Of a stretch of DNA of 64,000 nt, positions 1 to 11,107 are shown one piece after another; the stretch's first letter is position 1; every line of letters begins with the position of its first letter. A program made the translations under genes and the position numbers. Origin of the DNA: Helianthus annuus (lineage: Eukaryota; Streptophyta; Magnoliopsida; Asterales; Asteraceae); assembly GCF_002127325.2 (NCBI RefSeq), contig NC_035435.2, positions 107,088,382 to 107,152,381 on the forward strand, read 5' to 3'. Under the pieces are notes generated by a model, which saw only the letters and a program-made list of their open reading frames with translations, had not been told where the DNA came from and ran no database searches.

Positions 1-45
1 TTATCATACTTCACGTACGCGACAAGCATAACCATCAGATCAGGG

Positions 46-185
46 CCATAATCACGCATGGATCAGTTAATCACGCATGGGAGCAGTTATTTGGTGATAA
101 TCATGCATGGGAAGTGATAATCACGCATGGGAGGTGATAATCATGCACGTTATAATGGTAAAAAAAATAATCACGCACGTTATGT
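46..185. repeat. Degenerate minisatellite, unit about ATAATCACGCATGGGA
   Basis: Five imperfect copies of a unit containing AATCACGCATGG or AATCATGCATGG follow each other with variable spacers of about 4-15 bp. No ORF or other signal is seen in the first 230 bases. It lies outside the Mutator-like element that starts at 469. Confidence 0.6.
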
Positions 186-234
186 TTTTTGTCGCGTAGG
201 TTAATGTACGTTAAGCAGTTTTGTACATTATACT

Positions 235-263
235 TTCTCTCTCTCTATATATATATATATATA
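235..263. repeat. Microsatellite (CT)n(TA)n
   Basis: Direct reading shows about six CT units followed by about nine TA units. From 264 to 468 I see nothing else recognisable. Confidence 0.85.
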
Positions 264-468
264 CCCAAATCAACTTATTATGATGTATTATAGAATATCT
301 TTAAGACCCTTACACTTTTTGATTGGAGATCTTAAAACATTTTTTAGTGAGTGATCGCAGTCATGAGAATGGTAGAAAAACCATTGAAACATTTGAAGAG
401 TTTAACATCATGGCATGGAAGATCTTAGAGAATTTCATAATAAGATGGTATAAAGAAGCATTGTTAAA

Positions 469-745
469 GAGTTAATTACACAGAAGGACTTTGTGGTTTA
501 TAGCTAGTTTCGCCTTTGGATACTAACTTATTATTTTTAACATGTTTAGGGCTTGTGATTATCAGTTTGTAACGAGTTTGGGTATTAATACTAACTTCTG
601 TTAATCTTCTGTTAAATTTGAGTAGAATGACTAAGATACCCTTTTGTAACTACAGGGACTATTTATGTAATAAATCATTGTTAAATATAGGGACCACTTA
701 ATATATAAAAAAACAAAACCCACATAAATCAGATCTGCGTCTTGT
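469..745 (+). repeat. Left terminal inverted repeat of the MULE
   Basis: About 277 bp, inverted match to 4796-5087. It begins GAGTTAATTAC and ends near CAGATCTGCGTCTTGT. It contains the motif (T)GTAACTACAGGGACTATTTATG, whose complement is in the other arm. Confidence 0.85.
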
Positions 746-1203
746 AAATTCTTAAGAAATCAAGATCAAGATCCAATCTTTCACTTTCAAGACAACGACT
801 TAGCAGGTTTGGAGTGGTGGACGATGAAATACGATTATGATGGTGATGATTCGTGATGTAGCAATGGCGAATGGTGAACAGTGACCCGTGTTAGGATATT
901 ATACGGTGTAGGTAACGGTGGTTGATCAGAGGTGAGGATGGGTAGCGATGATGGTGGTTGCAGGTTTTGATCATAACAAGAACTCACAAACTTGGCAACC
1001 CACACACCCACAAATGCGGAGGTAGCATTTGTGGGTGGTTGTTATGTGATGATGGTGGTGGATGATGCGGCATCACAGAGGTGATCAGAAGTAGGAGTGT
1101 GTAATGCTGATGGTTCGATGACAATGGTGGTTACGGATGATGAAAGCGGGTCGTCGGGGTGGTTCTTATAATGATGATCGGTGAAGGACAAGGTGTCGGA
1201 GAG
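746..1203. other. MULE interior without recognisable gene; 13-bp hairpin
   Basis: Sequence rich in GATGG/GGTGG words with no convincing ORF. A hairpin with 13-bp perfect arms (1005-1017 and 1025-1037, CACCCACAAATGC and its complement) and a 7-nt loop lies inside. It could be captured host sequence or decayed element interior; nothing decides between these. Confidence 0.4.
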
Positions 1204-1884
1204 TAGGGGTGAGCAAGAAAACCGAAATAACCAAACCGTAACCGAATAACCGAAATAACCGAACTGAAAAAACCGAACCGAAACAAAAACCAACGGTTCG
1301 GTTTTCAGATTTTTAATAACCGAAAATTTCGGTTCGGTTTTCGGATAAACTTTTTCAATAACCGAAAAAAACCGAACCGAACCGATAAGTTACAATCCAT
1401 ATATTTTTATGTTTATGTTTAAATTGCTTAAGTGTTTAACCCAATGCTTGTAGAAAATGTTAATTTTATTTTTGAATGTTAAGTGTTTATAATAAAAACA
1501 TTATAACTGAAATGATTTAATATTACCTATATGATATAACACAATTTAATATAAAAATTAAATTTAATAAAAACTTTGAAGAAACATAAAAATAGATTAG
1601 AAGGTTAGGTGTATGTAAACAACATTAACTAAAGAGGCTAACTATAATAACTTACATGTAAACATATAAAAAGATTGTTATAATATAAATTATACTTTTT
1701 ATTTTTTGAATCATACATAATTTTGTTTCAAAAACCGAAATAACCGAAAAATCGAACCGACGTAAAAACCGAAAAACCGAAACCGAAAAAACCGAAACCG
1801 AACGGTTTTTAAAACCTGAAAACCGACATTTCGGTTTCGGTTTTGATTTTACCCAAAAACCGAACCGAACCGTGCACACCCCTA
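1204..1884. mobile_element. Non-autonomous hAT element with CCGAA subterminal repeats
   Basis: The element starts TAGGGGTGAGCA and ends TGCACACCCCTA, typical hAT-like termini. It is flanked by 8-bp near-identical duplications, TCGGAGAG (1196-1203) and TCGGAGAT (1885-1892). Both subterminal regions are packed with AACCGAA / TTCGGTT motifs (1224-1385 and 1730-1872). In hAT elements such motifs are transposase binding sites. The central 340 bp is AT-rich with no transposase. Length is 681 bp. Confidence 0.85.
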
Positions 1885-1906
1885 TCGGAGATAGAGGTGT
1901 TCAAAA

Positions 1907-2092
1907 TAACCGGTTTTTTAACCGGAACCGGTTTTTAACCGGAACCGGTTTTTAACCGGTATCACAATAACCGGTTTGGGTTTTTGAATAACCGCCTCGT
2001 AACCGGTTTTTGATCCTTTCGTAGTAACCGATTTATAACCGGTTATTAATAACCGGTTTTTTTTAACTTGATAATAACCGGTTAACCGGTAT
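1907..2092. repeat. AACCGGTT palindrome cluster, subterminal repeats of the hAT element
   Basis: More than ten copies of AACCGG / CCGGTT, several forming the full palindrome AACCGGTT, lie between the 5' terminus and the leader of the transposase gene. The position matches the subterminal binding-site array of hAT elements. Confidence 0.75.
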
Positions 2093-2331
2093 GATTTTGG
2101 GAAAAAAACAGCCAGCAGGCTGTAGAGTCTGTTTTATGAACGTTGGGGGTTGAAAAAAACGGTAATATTACCGTTTTCTTACCGTTTTGGACGTGAATCA
2201 TTGTGTTTTTAACCCACAAAACATCTATAAATAAGACTTGGATGCATATGTTTAGTCTCACTTCAATTCTAGCTCAAAAACACACTTAAATTACAAGTTA
2301 CAAATACGAACATAAGTTTAATACGTTTCAA

Positions 2332-3450
2332 ATGGCGAGTTCGAGTGGTCATGCTACGGCCGATGTTGGTTCTTCTAGTGAGTTGTTTGTGAAGAAGATC
2401 TTGAGCACGAATAGGGACCCGACACTATGGGTCAATTTTGATTTATGCGAGATGTCGAATGGAAAAGAAAAGGCGAGGTGCAAAAATTGCGGGGCCTTTC
2501 TTGCGCCGTCATCGAACTCTACTTTGAGAGCACATGTGACATCGCATTGCAAGTCATTAAAAACAAATCCCGCTAATGATCAAGCGCAAATATCACGGGG
2601 TATGGGTGTTTGGAATTTCGACCCGGAGGGGGTTCGTCTAAGGATGGCTCAATTTGTTATTCAATAATCGTTGCCGTTCGATCACTTTGACAATCCGCGC
2701 TTGACTAAGTTGATTCAAGAGACACTTCAACCACGTTACGTTCACGTAAGTCGTTCAACTCTTAGACGCGATTGTTTAACGTTGTGGGTAAAAGCTAAAA
2801 AAGAAATGATTTTAGGTTTTCAAAAATTAAATACCGGTGTTAATTTAACAACCGACGTATGGTCGGCTCCATTTGGTTTACCGGATTCTTACATTTGTGT
2901 TACCGCGCATTGGATCGATCCCAATTCGTGGCAAATGATGAAACGTACAATCGTGTTCGATATATTTGGTTATCCACACACGAGCGAAAATATATTTCAT
3001 TTCTTAGACGATGTTATCACAACTTATAAATTAGAAAATAAAATATTTTCTATTGCTTTTGATAATGCGTCGAACAACACAACCGCGGTGCAAATGTTAA
3101 AAATAAAATACAATCCGATTTGCGGTGGAGAATTTTATCATAGCCGATGTGTTGCGCACATCATTAACTTGGTTGTGCAAGACGGACAAAATGTCCAGTC
3201 CATTAAAGAAGTTAAAGAAACTTTTAAAGATATGTTACGTGACGCTTTTCAAGGTAGTAGAAAAAGATATGCGGATTATAGAAAATGGTGTAAAACTTTA
3301 AAAAAGAAATGTTATAGCGCACATTTTGACATGGTCGTCCGTTGGAACTCTACGTGGAGGATATGTTGGAAGATGGAGATGATGTCGGAGGGTATTGTTT
3401 TCTGGTCGGCTGCTCTGGAAGAAAAGAAAGGAGGCTGTTTGTTTTACTAA
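2332..3450 (+). pseudogene. hAT transposase, BED zinc finger (RICESLEEPER-like), broken
   Basis: The start ATG lies 440 bp inside the element. Residues ~30-75 form a BED-type zinc finger with C-X2-C and H-X3-H ligands (CKNC ... HVTSH). An in-frame TAA at 2665-2667 separates this from the catalytic part, which continues in the same frame. That part shows the hAT landmarks TTDVWSA (first catalytic Asp), AFDNASNN (second Asp), CVAHIINLVVQDG and RWNSTW. Just after RWNSTW (about 3358) a 2-nt shift changes the frame and the protein ends at 3450 in unrelated residues. The third catalytic residue and the C-terminal hAT dimerisation domain are absent. Family members are usually 600-700 residues; about 370 remain. 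It cannot encode an active enzyme. Confidence 0.85.
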
Positions 3451-3525
3451 ATTATTAATTAAGCTTCATTTACTTGATTGAAGATGGAGACTTGTATTGA
3501 GATACTAATTTTTTCTTGCCATCAT

Positions 3526-4737
3526 GGGTGTCCGGGGCACTTAGTGGGGAGGGGATCGGTGAGCTTAGTCCCTGAGCGGGAACACCGTCGTCGACCCCAG
3601 TGTAAGCGGGGAGGGGGAGCGGTGTGTGTTTACCGCACAAGATTTCATGTTTTAAACGTTGGGCAACGGTCGGATGGAATAAAAAAATTAACTTTAACTT
3701 ATAAAAATAACCAACTAAATCTAATTTTTTACCACACAAATTCTCAATCTTACTCTAAAATTCTTTCAAATACAACACAAAGCCAAACCGAGCAATGGAG
3801 AACCAACCCCGCGAAGCCAAGAAAAAGTCTGTCGGCTCTAACACTAAGGGACGCGGCTCACAACCGTCTCGTGGTGGTTCGAGCGATGCAAGTGCACAAC
3901 TACAACCACCTTTCGGATATACTTCACAACCCCCGTTTTTTTACCAACAACCTTCACACCCCTCCTTTTACAACACCCAACCACAACCCCCTTTCGGCTA
4001 TTTTCAAAATTTGTTATCAATGGATCCTCAATCCCCCGCCTTCGACCCGTATGGTTTTCGTTCCCCACAAGTTCCATCTCTATGAGAAAATGTTGAACGT
4101 CCTCTACCTATTCACGAGGACGAGGACGAGGAAGTAGTGCCCGGAACTCAAAATTTGTGCGACTATGAAGATGACACCGGCGACGATGAATATAATGTGA
4201 ATGAAGACGTCGGCAACGAAGAAGATGACACTCGGGGTAAAAAGGCAAAAATGGAGCGCCAAAATTGGACAAAATACCAAGAAGAGGCGTTGGCGAAGGC
4301 GTGGGTACATTGCTCTACCAACAAAAAGAAGGGCAATCAACAAACCCGCGATGGTTTTTGGCGTAAGATTTTAGATCATTATAACGCCACCGTAGGATTT
4401 TAGATCATTACAAGTACGGGTGGCCGTGCAATTTCTAAAATTTTTATGTAGTATGTTTGTTTTTTTATTTTTCTAGTTTGAATGTAATTTTTATTTTTAA
4501 TTTAATGAAATGTCTTTTCTTAAATTTTATTTAATTTTTATTTTGTTTAATTTATAATACATGTATAATTACAAAAAATAAAAAAAAAAACAAAAAAAAA
4601 GCAAGTCCCCCAAGAGAGGAGTGCCGCCATCAAATTGAGGGTGTGAGGGGAGTTAACGGGGGAGTTGATGTGGCGCGTGCTGATTGGGTGTGTGTAAGAG
4701 AGGTCACTCCCCTCTTAGAGGAGTGCCCCTCTCACCC
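3526..4737 (+). mobile_element. PIF/Harbinger non-autonomous element carrying an ORF1 remnant
   Basis: The two ends are inverted: GGGTGTCCGGGGCACTTAG on the left matches the complement of the right end, which reads GGGTGAGAGGGGCACTCC. The only coding remnant is a Myb/SANT-like ORF1. The DDE transposase (ORF2) is missing. The flanking trinucleotides (CAT left, TAA right) do not match, so the usual 3-bp duplication cannot be confirmed and the limits may be off by a few bases. The stretch 4411-4600 is AT-rich and non-coding. Confidence 0.65.
3795..4403 (+). pseudogene. Harbinger ORF1 (Myb/SANT-like DNA-binding protein), broken
   Basis: One reading frame with an in-frame TGA at 4083-4085. The N-terminal ~95 residues are rich in Pro, Gln, Phe and Tyr. 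After the stop an acidic stretch leads to the conserved block NWTKYQEEALAKAWVHCS ... FWRKILDHY, which matches the trihelix/Myb-like domain of ORF1 proteins of PIF/Pong elements. In that family ORF1 binds DNA and assists the transposase. The C-terminal half is lost: GATTTTAGATCATTA occurs twice within ~30 bp (about 4372 and 4396), as expected for a deletion between short direct repeats. Confidence 0.75.
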
Positions 4738-4795
4738 TAATACGTGATGACACGTGGTTTGATTTTCATTATACGCATTCAGTTCTACCATGTGA

Positions 4796-5087
4796 ACAAG
4801 ATGCAGATCTGATTTATGTGGGTTGGGGATTGTTTTTGTTTGTATATTTATTACACAAATGGTCCCTGTAATTAACAATGATTTATTACATAAATGGTCC
4901 CTGTAGTTATAAAATGGTATTTTAGTCATTCTACTCAAATTTAACAGAAAAATTAACAGAAGTTAGTGTTAATACCCAAACTCGTTACAAACTGATAATC
5001 ACAAGCCCCAAACCTGTTAAAAAAATAAGTTAGTACCCAAATGCGAAACTAGCTATAAACCACATGTCCCATCTTTGTAATTAACTA
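4796..5087 (-). repeat. Right terminal inverted repeat of the MULE
   Basis: About 292 bp, inverted match to 469-745. It carries two copies of a TAAATGGTCCCTGTA motif and ends GTAATTAACTA. The perfect 10-bp repeat CATTGTTAAA follows at 5088-5097. Confidence 0.85.
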
Positions 5088-5097
5088 CATTGTTAAA

Positions 5098-6422
5098 TGT
5101 AAATATTGATATTATATGCTATCCTTGAAAACCATCAAATAGTAAAAATGTTATTCAAAACATTGAATAATCAGAAGTCTTTTTCAATATCGATTGTGTG
5201 GGAGCAACATTATGCTAACAACCTCATCTAACTTTGTACTTTCTTTAAAATTAGTAGATTGTCGTGACCCATCTTGAACTATATATACACATGACATAGT
5301 GAGAGAGAAAGAGACACGTAAGTTATAGGGAAAATGTATTGTAATTACTAATTAGATGACTTGACGAGAACAAATACTATAATAATTAGTGTTGTTCCCT
5401 ACACAAATAATTATATTGGATTCATGAATATATTAACATGTACCTCGTGCACTAATGTTTATACAGATTTAGTTTTTACATCACGTATAAGTATTTCTTG
5501 AAATGATGCTAGTTCTAACTACCCTGCCATTTGTTGTCTTGCTTAAGAGTTTGATAATGACCACCAACAATTCTTTTCTTTAATAGGGTTAAGCATGTCC
5601 CATGCACAATTGTACATCCCAACAATATTGAAAAAGCCTAATTCCACTAAAAACAATAAGCTAACTATTTTATTAATGTGATGATACCATTTGACAGTTG
5701 GCTATTGGCCAAATGTCGAAATGTATACCCTTTGAAAACAAAGAAATGAAATATTATGTTGTAATTAAGAAATAATAAAATAATTATTAAACGGTTGGTT
5801 ATGACATGAACGACTCAAGTTATTTCAGGCCTGAAAATTTAACATCAGGTATAATCTCCTTTATCTAAGTATGTTACAAACAATATTAAAGTAAATAACT
5901 TTACTTATAGTTGTTATAGTTAAACAACATTAACATACAATTATACATACATATGCTAGATGAAATATATTCTTCTAATTTTATATGATATAAATTGTTT
6001 AATATTTTTTTAAATCATTTTTTCTAATAAACCATCTGCATTATAGTAAATAAGAAAAAAATATATAAATTTTATAAAAGCAAATCTAAATAAAATTGTT
6101 ATCCTATATTGATGATGAAAGAAAGAGGTGTTAAAAGATAATATGTATCGCATACATTGTTAAGATAAAGAAATAATTTCAAGAAAATGTCTTTTTCATT
6201 TACGTAAGAAAGAACATAGGAAACCTCTTCTAACACTAGTTACAATTATCTATTATCTATATGAATTGAAATTGAAAGTCTTGATCAACAGTAATATTTA
6301 CATTTTTTTTTCCTTTGATTTCTTTTTTCTTTTCTTCTTTACTTTTTTCCTGTTACAGTTTTTTACATTAGTGTTTTTTTCTTTCATTTTTTTTATTTTA
6401 ATATTATAACAACAACATCACC
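5098..6422. other. AT-rich stretch with no recognisable feature
   Basis: No ORF of note, no inverted or tandem repeat and no recognisable transposon terminus was found on either strand. Homopolymer T runs occur near 6300-6400. Confidence 0.5.
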
Positions 6423-8242
6423 TAGGGATAAATAAATGGTATCGGGTACCGGTACTGATACCGAATTTACCAAATCGGATATATTTTTTTTATCGATTGG
6501 GTACCGTCTTTTGACATTTTCGGTATCGGTAAAGTACCGGTTTTTACCCTCAAATACCGGTACCGTACTGGTACTAAACCGGTACCGTACCGGATATATT
6601 CGGAACCGGTACCGGTTCTCATTTTCCCCGTTTTTCGGTACCGGTTTGACCAAAGTTTTGATGAATAGTATTTGTTTATTTTTTAATATATATTTATTTT
6701 TTATTTTATTTTTTAAGCATTCAATTTTTTGATAAACTTTCTTAATAAAATTTTATTGATTATTTAATTTTTTTTCCTAATAAGTTGTGTTCGTTAACTT
6801 ATTTAATAAATTTAACTTCACAAATATGTTTATTTTTTTCAACATTTCTATATAAGTTATACTGAATATAGATACTGTGTTGCCGTCGTACTAACCAAAC
6901 CGAAGCCGATGATAAATGGTAATTTATTATCTTGAAGTATTTATTCATTTATTTAATATAATCTTATTCATAATTTGATTTTTTTTCATAATAACTTGCG
7001 TTCTATGTTTATTTATTTTTTTCAAACAACATTTGTATCAATGCCGATATTTAACTTTATTGTATTTTGCTTTCGGTAAACTGACATCATATCTAGGGTT
7101 GTAAACGAACCGAACGAACACGAACAAGGCCATGTTCGTGTTCGTTCGTTAATGAAATTAACATGTTCGCGAACTGTCCATGAACGCATACCGAACGTAA
7201 GTTTATGTTCGTGTTCGTTCGTTAAGGAAATTCAGTTGTTCACGAACAGTTCGTGAACACTGGTCTTGAACACAAATGAACGCAAGCAAATAAAAATGAA
7301 CACAAACGAACATTTAACTTGAAAATAAAACAATGAAAACATTGTTATCCTTGAAAATTGGATATAAGTAGTTAAATACAACCATCAAATGATAAATCAA
7401 AACACACGAAGTCTACCACACCACCAAACAATGAATAAAGTTTAACTAACTTACACATAATTATCTCCAAAAATGTCTTAGAATGTCCAAATTTTAGCTA
7501 ACTTAGAAAAAATAGGGTTTCAAGTTTTCAATATGTTTAGATAAAAGGTTTATTATCTATTATTTTTTTTAATATAATCAAGCGAACATATTACCGAATG
7601 TTCACGAACGCAGTCGAACGAACGAGACATGTGTTCGTGTTCGTTTGCTAAGCTAACCGAACGGAATTTTTGTTCGTGTTCTTTCGTTAAGCTAATCGAA
7701 CGAACATAAACAAACTTCCCGCCACACGGTTCACGAACTGTTCACTGAACGTTCGGTTCGTTTACAGCCCTAATCATATCGCTACCATACCATACCGAAC
7801 AAGACCGGTAACGGTAGCTGTATTCATTTTTATGGCTTCATGTTTAATAACGGAACCATACAAAAAATATAAATTTTCGTACCGGTAATTATTTTATTAG
7901 GTTCGCTTTCTTACACCGTATCATACCGAACAACATTGGTATCGGTACCTATATTCATTTTTATTGTTTTAGGTTTAGATAGTTTTGACTTCTACAAACT
8001 TTTCTGCGACGGTATATGAATATCAGTACCAATACTAGTACCGTGACAATCTGAACCGATCGATACCATTCGAACATTGGTGCCGGCAACGGTGTTCATT
8101 TTTATCGTTTCGATTGATGTAAAACACATGTTGATTTTTATACATAGCGCAAATGTATTGTACCAGTACTATAAGGAACCAAACCGATACCGATCTAATC
8201 CTTGCGATAATGTACCGCCACAAGGGCCGGTCAAACACCCTA
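6423..8242. mobile_element. Degenerate hAT-type element with GGTACCG subterminal repeats
   Basis: The left end TAGGGATAAATAAATGG is followed by a dense array of GGTACCGG / CCGGTACC words (6438-6650). Similar GGTACC/ACCGGTA words recur near 7800-8215, and the right end is ACACCCTA. This layout resembles the CCGAA-repeat hAT element at 1204-1884. The flanks show no target duplication, so age or boundary error is possible. It is interrupted by the element at 7094-7772. No transposase is seen. Confidence 0.5.
7094..7772. mobile_element. Non-autonomous hAT element with GTTCGTTCG subterminal repeats
   Basis: The termini TAGGGTTGTAAACGAACC and its near-complement GGTTCGTTTACAGCCCTA are followed on both sides by CGAACGAAC/GTTCGTTCG arrays. 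A perfect 8-bp duplication ATCATATC flanks it (7086-7093 and 7773-7780). The central ~280 bp is AT-rich. The size of 679 bp and layout match the copy at 50305-50974. It is nested in the older element at 6423-8242. Confidence 0.92.
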
Positions 8243-8366
8243 GTTAGAATAAAAGAAAATAGAATCTTTTAAATTTAAAAGATGTTTTAAAATAAAATAA
8301 AAAAGTCTACTTTTTCTTTTTTTCATTATATAGAGCCACCCAGGGTCTATGCTCATATAGGCGTGT

Positions 8367-9030
8367 AGGAGGTTGTTTGACAACTTTGAATCAGTCACAG
8401 ACACAGACACGATTCAATAAGAGGATTTAAATCAGTAACAACTGAGTCAGTAAGTGTTATTTTAAAACACTAAATAACTTTGTAAAATGACTATTTTACT
8501 CATTTAAACTATTTTGTGTTGAATGAAATGTACCTGGTGGTTGGCGGGTGGCGATGGTGGTTGTTGGCGATGGTGGGTGGTGGCTCTGGTGGTTGGCGGT
8601 GACAGGTGGTGGTGGTTGACGATTGTGGTGGGTGGTTAACTGTGGTGGGGGTGGTGGTTGGCGGTGTTGGTGGTGGTGGGGTGTGGTGTTGGCGATGATA
8701 AGTGGTGGTGGTGGTGGTTGGCGGTGTTTGTCATGGGTGCTTATAGTAGTGGGTGGTGGTGGTGGTGGTCGGCGGTGTTTATCATAGATGCTTGTGGTGG
8801 TGGTGGTGGTTGGTGTCGTGGGTGGTGGCTGAAGTTTTAGGGTTAAGGAAGTTTATTAGGGCAAGGGTAAATCTGTCTCTTAACCATTCAGCATCATCTC
8901 ATCGCTTAATCATTAAAATGTCAACTAAACCACTAAGAGGTGTTGTTTTTGTGAACCAAACACCATTACCTCTTACTAATTCAGAGTTAGCCTCTTAATG
9001 GAATCACTAAGAAGCTACCAAACAGCCCCT
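8367..9030. mobile_element. Possible hAT-like MITE with degenerate inverted ends
   Basis: The left part (AGGAGGTTGTTTGA ... GATTCAATAAGAGG) resembles the complement of the right end (AGGGGCTGTTTGGTAGC ... GATTCCATTAAGAGG). Between them is a G-rich minisatellite. I find no clear target duplication. The family assignment is inference. Confidence 0.4.
8525..8835 (+). repeat. GGTGGT-rich minisatellite
   Basis: Tandem imperfect units of GGTGGTTGGCGGTG(TT) cover about 300 bp. Reading frames here give Val/Trp/Gly runs that are artefacts of the repeat and not proteins. Confidence 0.85.
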
Positions 9031-9059
9031 AACTTTCTACATGAGCTAATTAATAACAT

Positions 9060-9122
9060 GAGTAAATTATAATTTACCTCCCTGTGGTTTGGAGCACTTG
9101 CATAATACCTCCCTAAACTAAA
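9060..9122. mobile_element. Fragment resembling a MULE-MITE terminus
   Basis: GAGTAAATTATAATTTACC followed by TCCCTGTGGTTTGG matches the form of the terminus of the palindromic MITE at 51436 (GAGTAAATTGTCATTTTAG, CCCTGTGGTTTGG). No partner arm was found nearby, so it is at best a one-armed remnant. Confidence 0.35.
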
Positions 9123-10594
9123 CACACAACACGGCAAGTGTACTGGTCGTAGTGTAATAAAGTCGGTAAGACCGAGTATCAATCCGTGGACGTTGATATG
9201 CAGCTCTCAATACTAAACCTCTGTCAAGTCCTAGTCGAAATATAAAATCATGGAATCAAGTAACATCTAAGTAAAGCAGTAATTAGAAAGTGGATTGAGA
9301 GAGAAAATAGAGAGAGAAAGGCATTGGAAGACAGAAAACGGCTGCTCGGGAAATCAATCAATAGCGAAAAGGTGACTGCTTAGACTGGGAATCCTACTTA
9401 TAAAGTTGACGGCTCTCGGGAAATAGATACTCGAAATGAAAACTAGGATATGAAGATATGACTGGCTCAGAGATCACCAAGATGTCCAAAATCTCCTCTC
9501 GGTCTCAAATGAACACCAAAACTAACCCAAAAGGTCATGTGAAGCTCACCAGTGAAGAATGGATCTCCTCTCGGTCTCTTCAGACGTAAATCGTCTACGC
9601 GCCCGAAGATACGATCTCCTCTCGATATCACGATAAATAAAAAGAAAAACACTCCCCTGATAGATGAGTAATCATCCCGCATGTGCTAAAAGTAGTTTAA
9701 CTAATTTTACTAAATGAACCCTAAATTAGAAACTAAATAATACTCTAATGTCACACCCCAACCGATGGCGGAATCATCGGGGCACGACACTAAGCGAAAC
9801 AGATTGTCCAGAAGTTTCCATAACAACTATATTTACCAAATATTTAAAGCAACACGTCCCATACCATGTCATATATGATAATACAATTATTACAGAAAAG
9901 ATCTAGTCAAATTGTTCTGTTCCGACAACTCAGATTTTTATTACAGACAATTGTTTATTGTTGACCTAGGTCTTTCCTAGCCTCGATTTCACAGCAAAGT
10001 AAGCAAATAAGCATCCTAAGCACCTGTCACATACATTAAAGTAAAAGTCAATACACATAGTGTAAATGTGAGCATACAAGTTTAATAGATATAATAGAGT
10101 TCGAAATCGATTACGCATAACCAGCACGTACACAGTGTGAAATGAGGCATGTTAGTTATCGACATGAACCTATAGATACCAATGACTGCGGGTTGACTGC
10201 CCAAGGTAGTTCGCGATACACACTCACCACTGTGAGCAATGTAACTAATTGTCCTTAACAACCCCTGACTGAACAGGTGCTGAGTCCAAACTATAGTACT
10301 ATCGTTGCTAAGGCAGGTAGACAGCATTCCATGTGTAAACATAACAAACAAGCATTCATTAAGTCACGTATAACATGCGGTAACGGTTAACGTTAAAAGT
10401 ATTGCGTAGTGTGTTCGATGTGATTTAGAATAAGTAACGTATGTAACACCCAAAAGTGTATAAAGCAAAAAGGATTGAGTATACTCACAGCGATTGGTGG
10501 ATTGAAGGGAGCGCTAGAGAGTAAGGTTAGCCTGATCAGATCGATAGCATAATGATAAGCGATGCGTAAAATGATACAAGTGTTAGTGGGTCGG

Positions 10595-11100
10595 GCAGCG
10601 GTTCGATCGGATGGTAGTCCAATCGGACAGCGGGTCATGCGAATATCAGTCCGCTCGGATGGTCACCCGATCGGATGGCCTTTCGAGTGGATTGTTTCCT
10701 CCTTTGAGAAGGATGTGTTTGTGTATGATGGCTTGACTTTTGAAGTTTTTGTTGTAGTATTTTGAAAACATCGAAGTATCACTACCTTTCAGGTCGATCG
10801 ATCGAACGACCGTTCGATCGGGCGATACCCCGATTGGTTGGACACTCTAGTGAGAACAAGTTCACAGCAGTTTGTTATTCGATCGGATTGTAGTCCGATC
10901 GGGTGGCAACCTGCTGGTATTGAACATGTTGAAAATTGTTTAAGTGTTGAAGTTTAATTGTCACATGTTCGAGCGGTTAATCCGATCGGATGGTAGTCCG
11001 ATCGGACAACAACTCATTCAACGATCAGACTTCAAATGTTGGTAAACAGTTTAAGTGTGGGACCCAAGGGTGAATCGATCGGGTGACAACCCGTTCGGGT
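10595..11100. repeat. CCGATCGGATGG minisatellite in the solo LTR (downstream array)
   Basis: Copies of CGATCGGATGG or TCCGATCGG with partial spacers TAGTCCGATCGG recur at about 10596-10690, 10795-10835, 10870-10910 and 10975-11095. The core CCGATCGG is a perfect palindrome. The equivalent position in other Tekay LTRs of the window is also repeat-rich. Confidence 0.75.
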
Positions 11101-11107
11101 GACAGTC

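Larger units (their letters stand above)
1892..3470 (+). mobile_element. hAT (RICESLEEPER-like) element, 3' end missing
   Basis: The 5' end TAGAGGTGTTCAAAATAACC resembles the termini of the neighbouring hAT element. It is followed by a cluster of AACCGGTT palindromes (1907-2090), then a 5' leader and a transposase pseudogene. I find no matching 3' end (expected form TGAACACCTCTA) before the Harbinger element at 3526. The 3' part is therefore deleted. The exact right limit is uncertain. Confidence 0.7.
469..5087. mobile_element. Mutator-like (MULE) element with long terminal inverted repeats, filled with nested DNA transposons
   Basis: The stretch 469-745 reappears in inverted orientation at 4796-5087. 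Shared landmarks are the end GAGTTAATTAC, the GTGGTTTATAGCTAG block and, at the inner edge, CAGATCTGC. The direct repeat CATTGTTAAA lies just outside both ends (459-468 and 5088-5097). Long inverted repeats with a 9-10-bp target duplication are the hallmark of Mutator-like elements. No MULE transposase is seen; the interior is 740-1203 sequence without a gene, two hAT elements and a PIF/Harbinger element. It is therefore non-autonomous. The arms are similar but not identical, with several indels, so it is not recent. Confidence 0.85.

Noticed and set aside
6423..8242. Target duplication of the GGTACCG-type hAT element
   Set aside because: Left flank ACATCACC and right flank GTTAGAAT do not match, so I list the element with reduced confidence.
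8658..8998. Val/Trp/Gly-rich ORFs in the GGTGGT minisatellite
   Set aside because: Open frames follow from the repeat unit; no start context, no domain, and all frames look alike.
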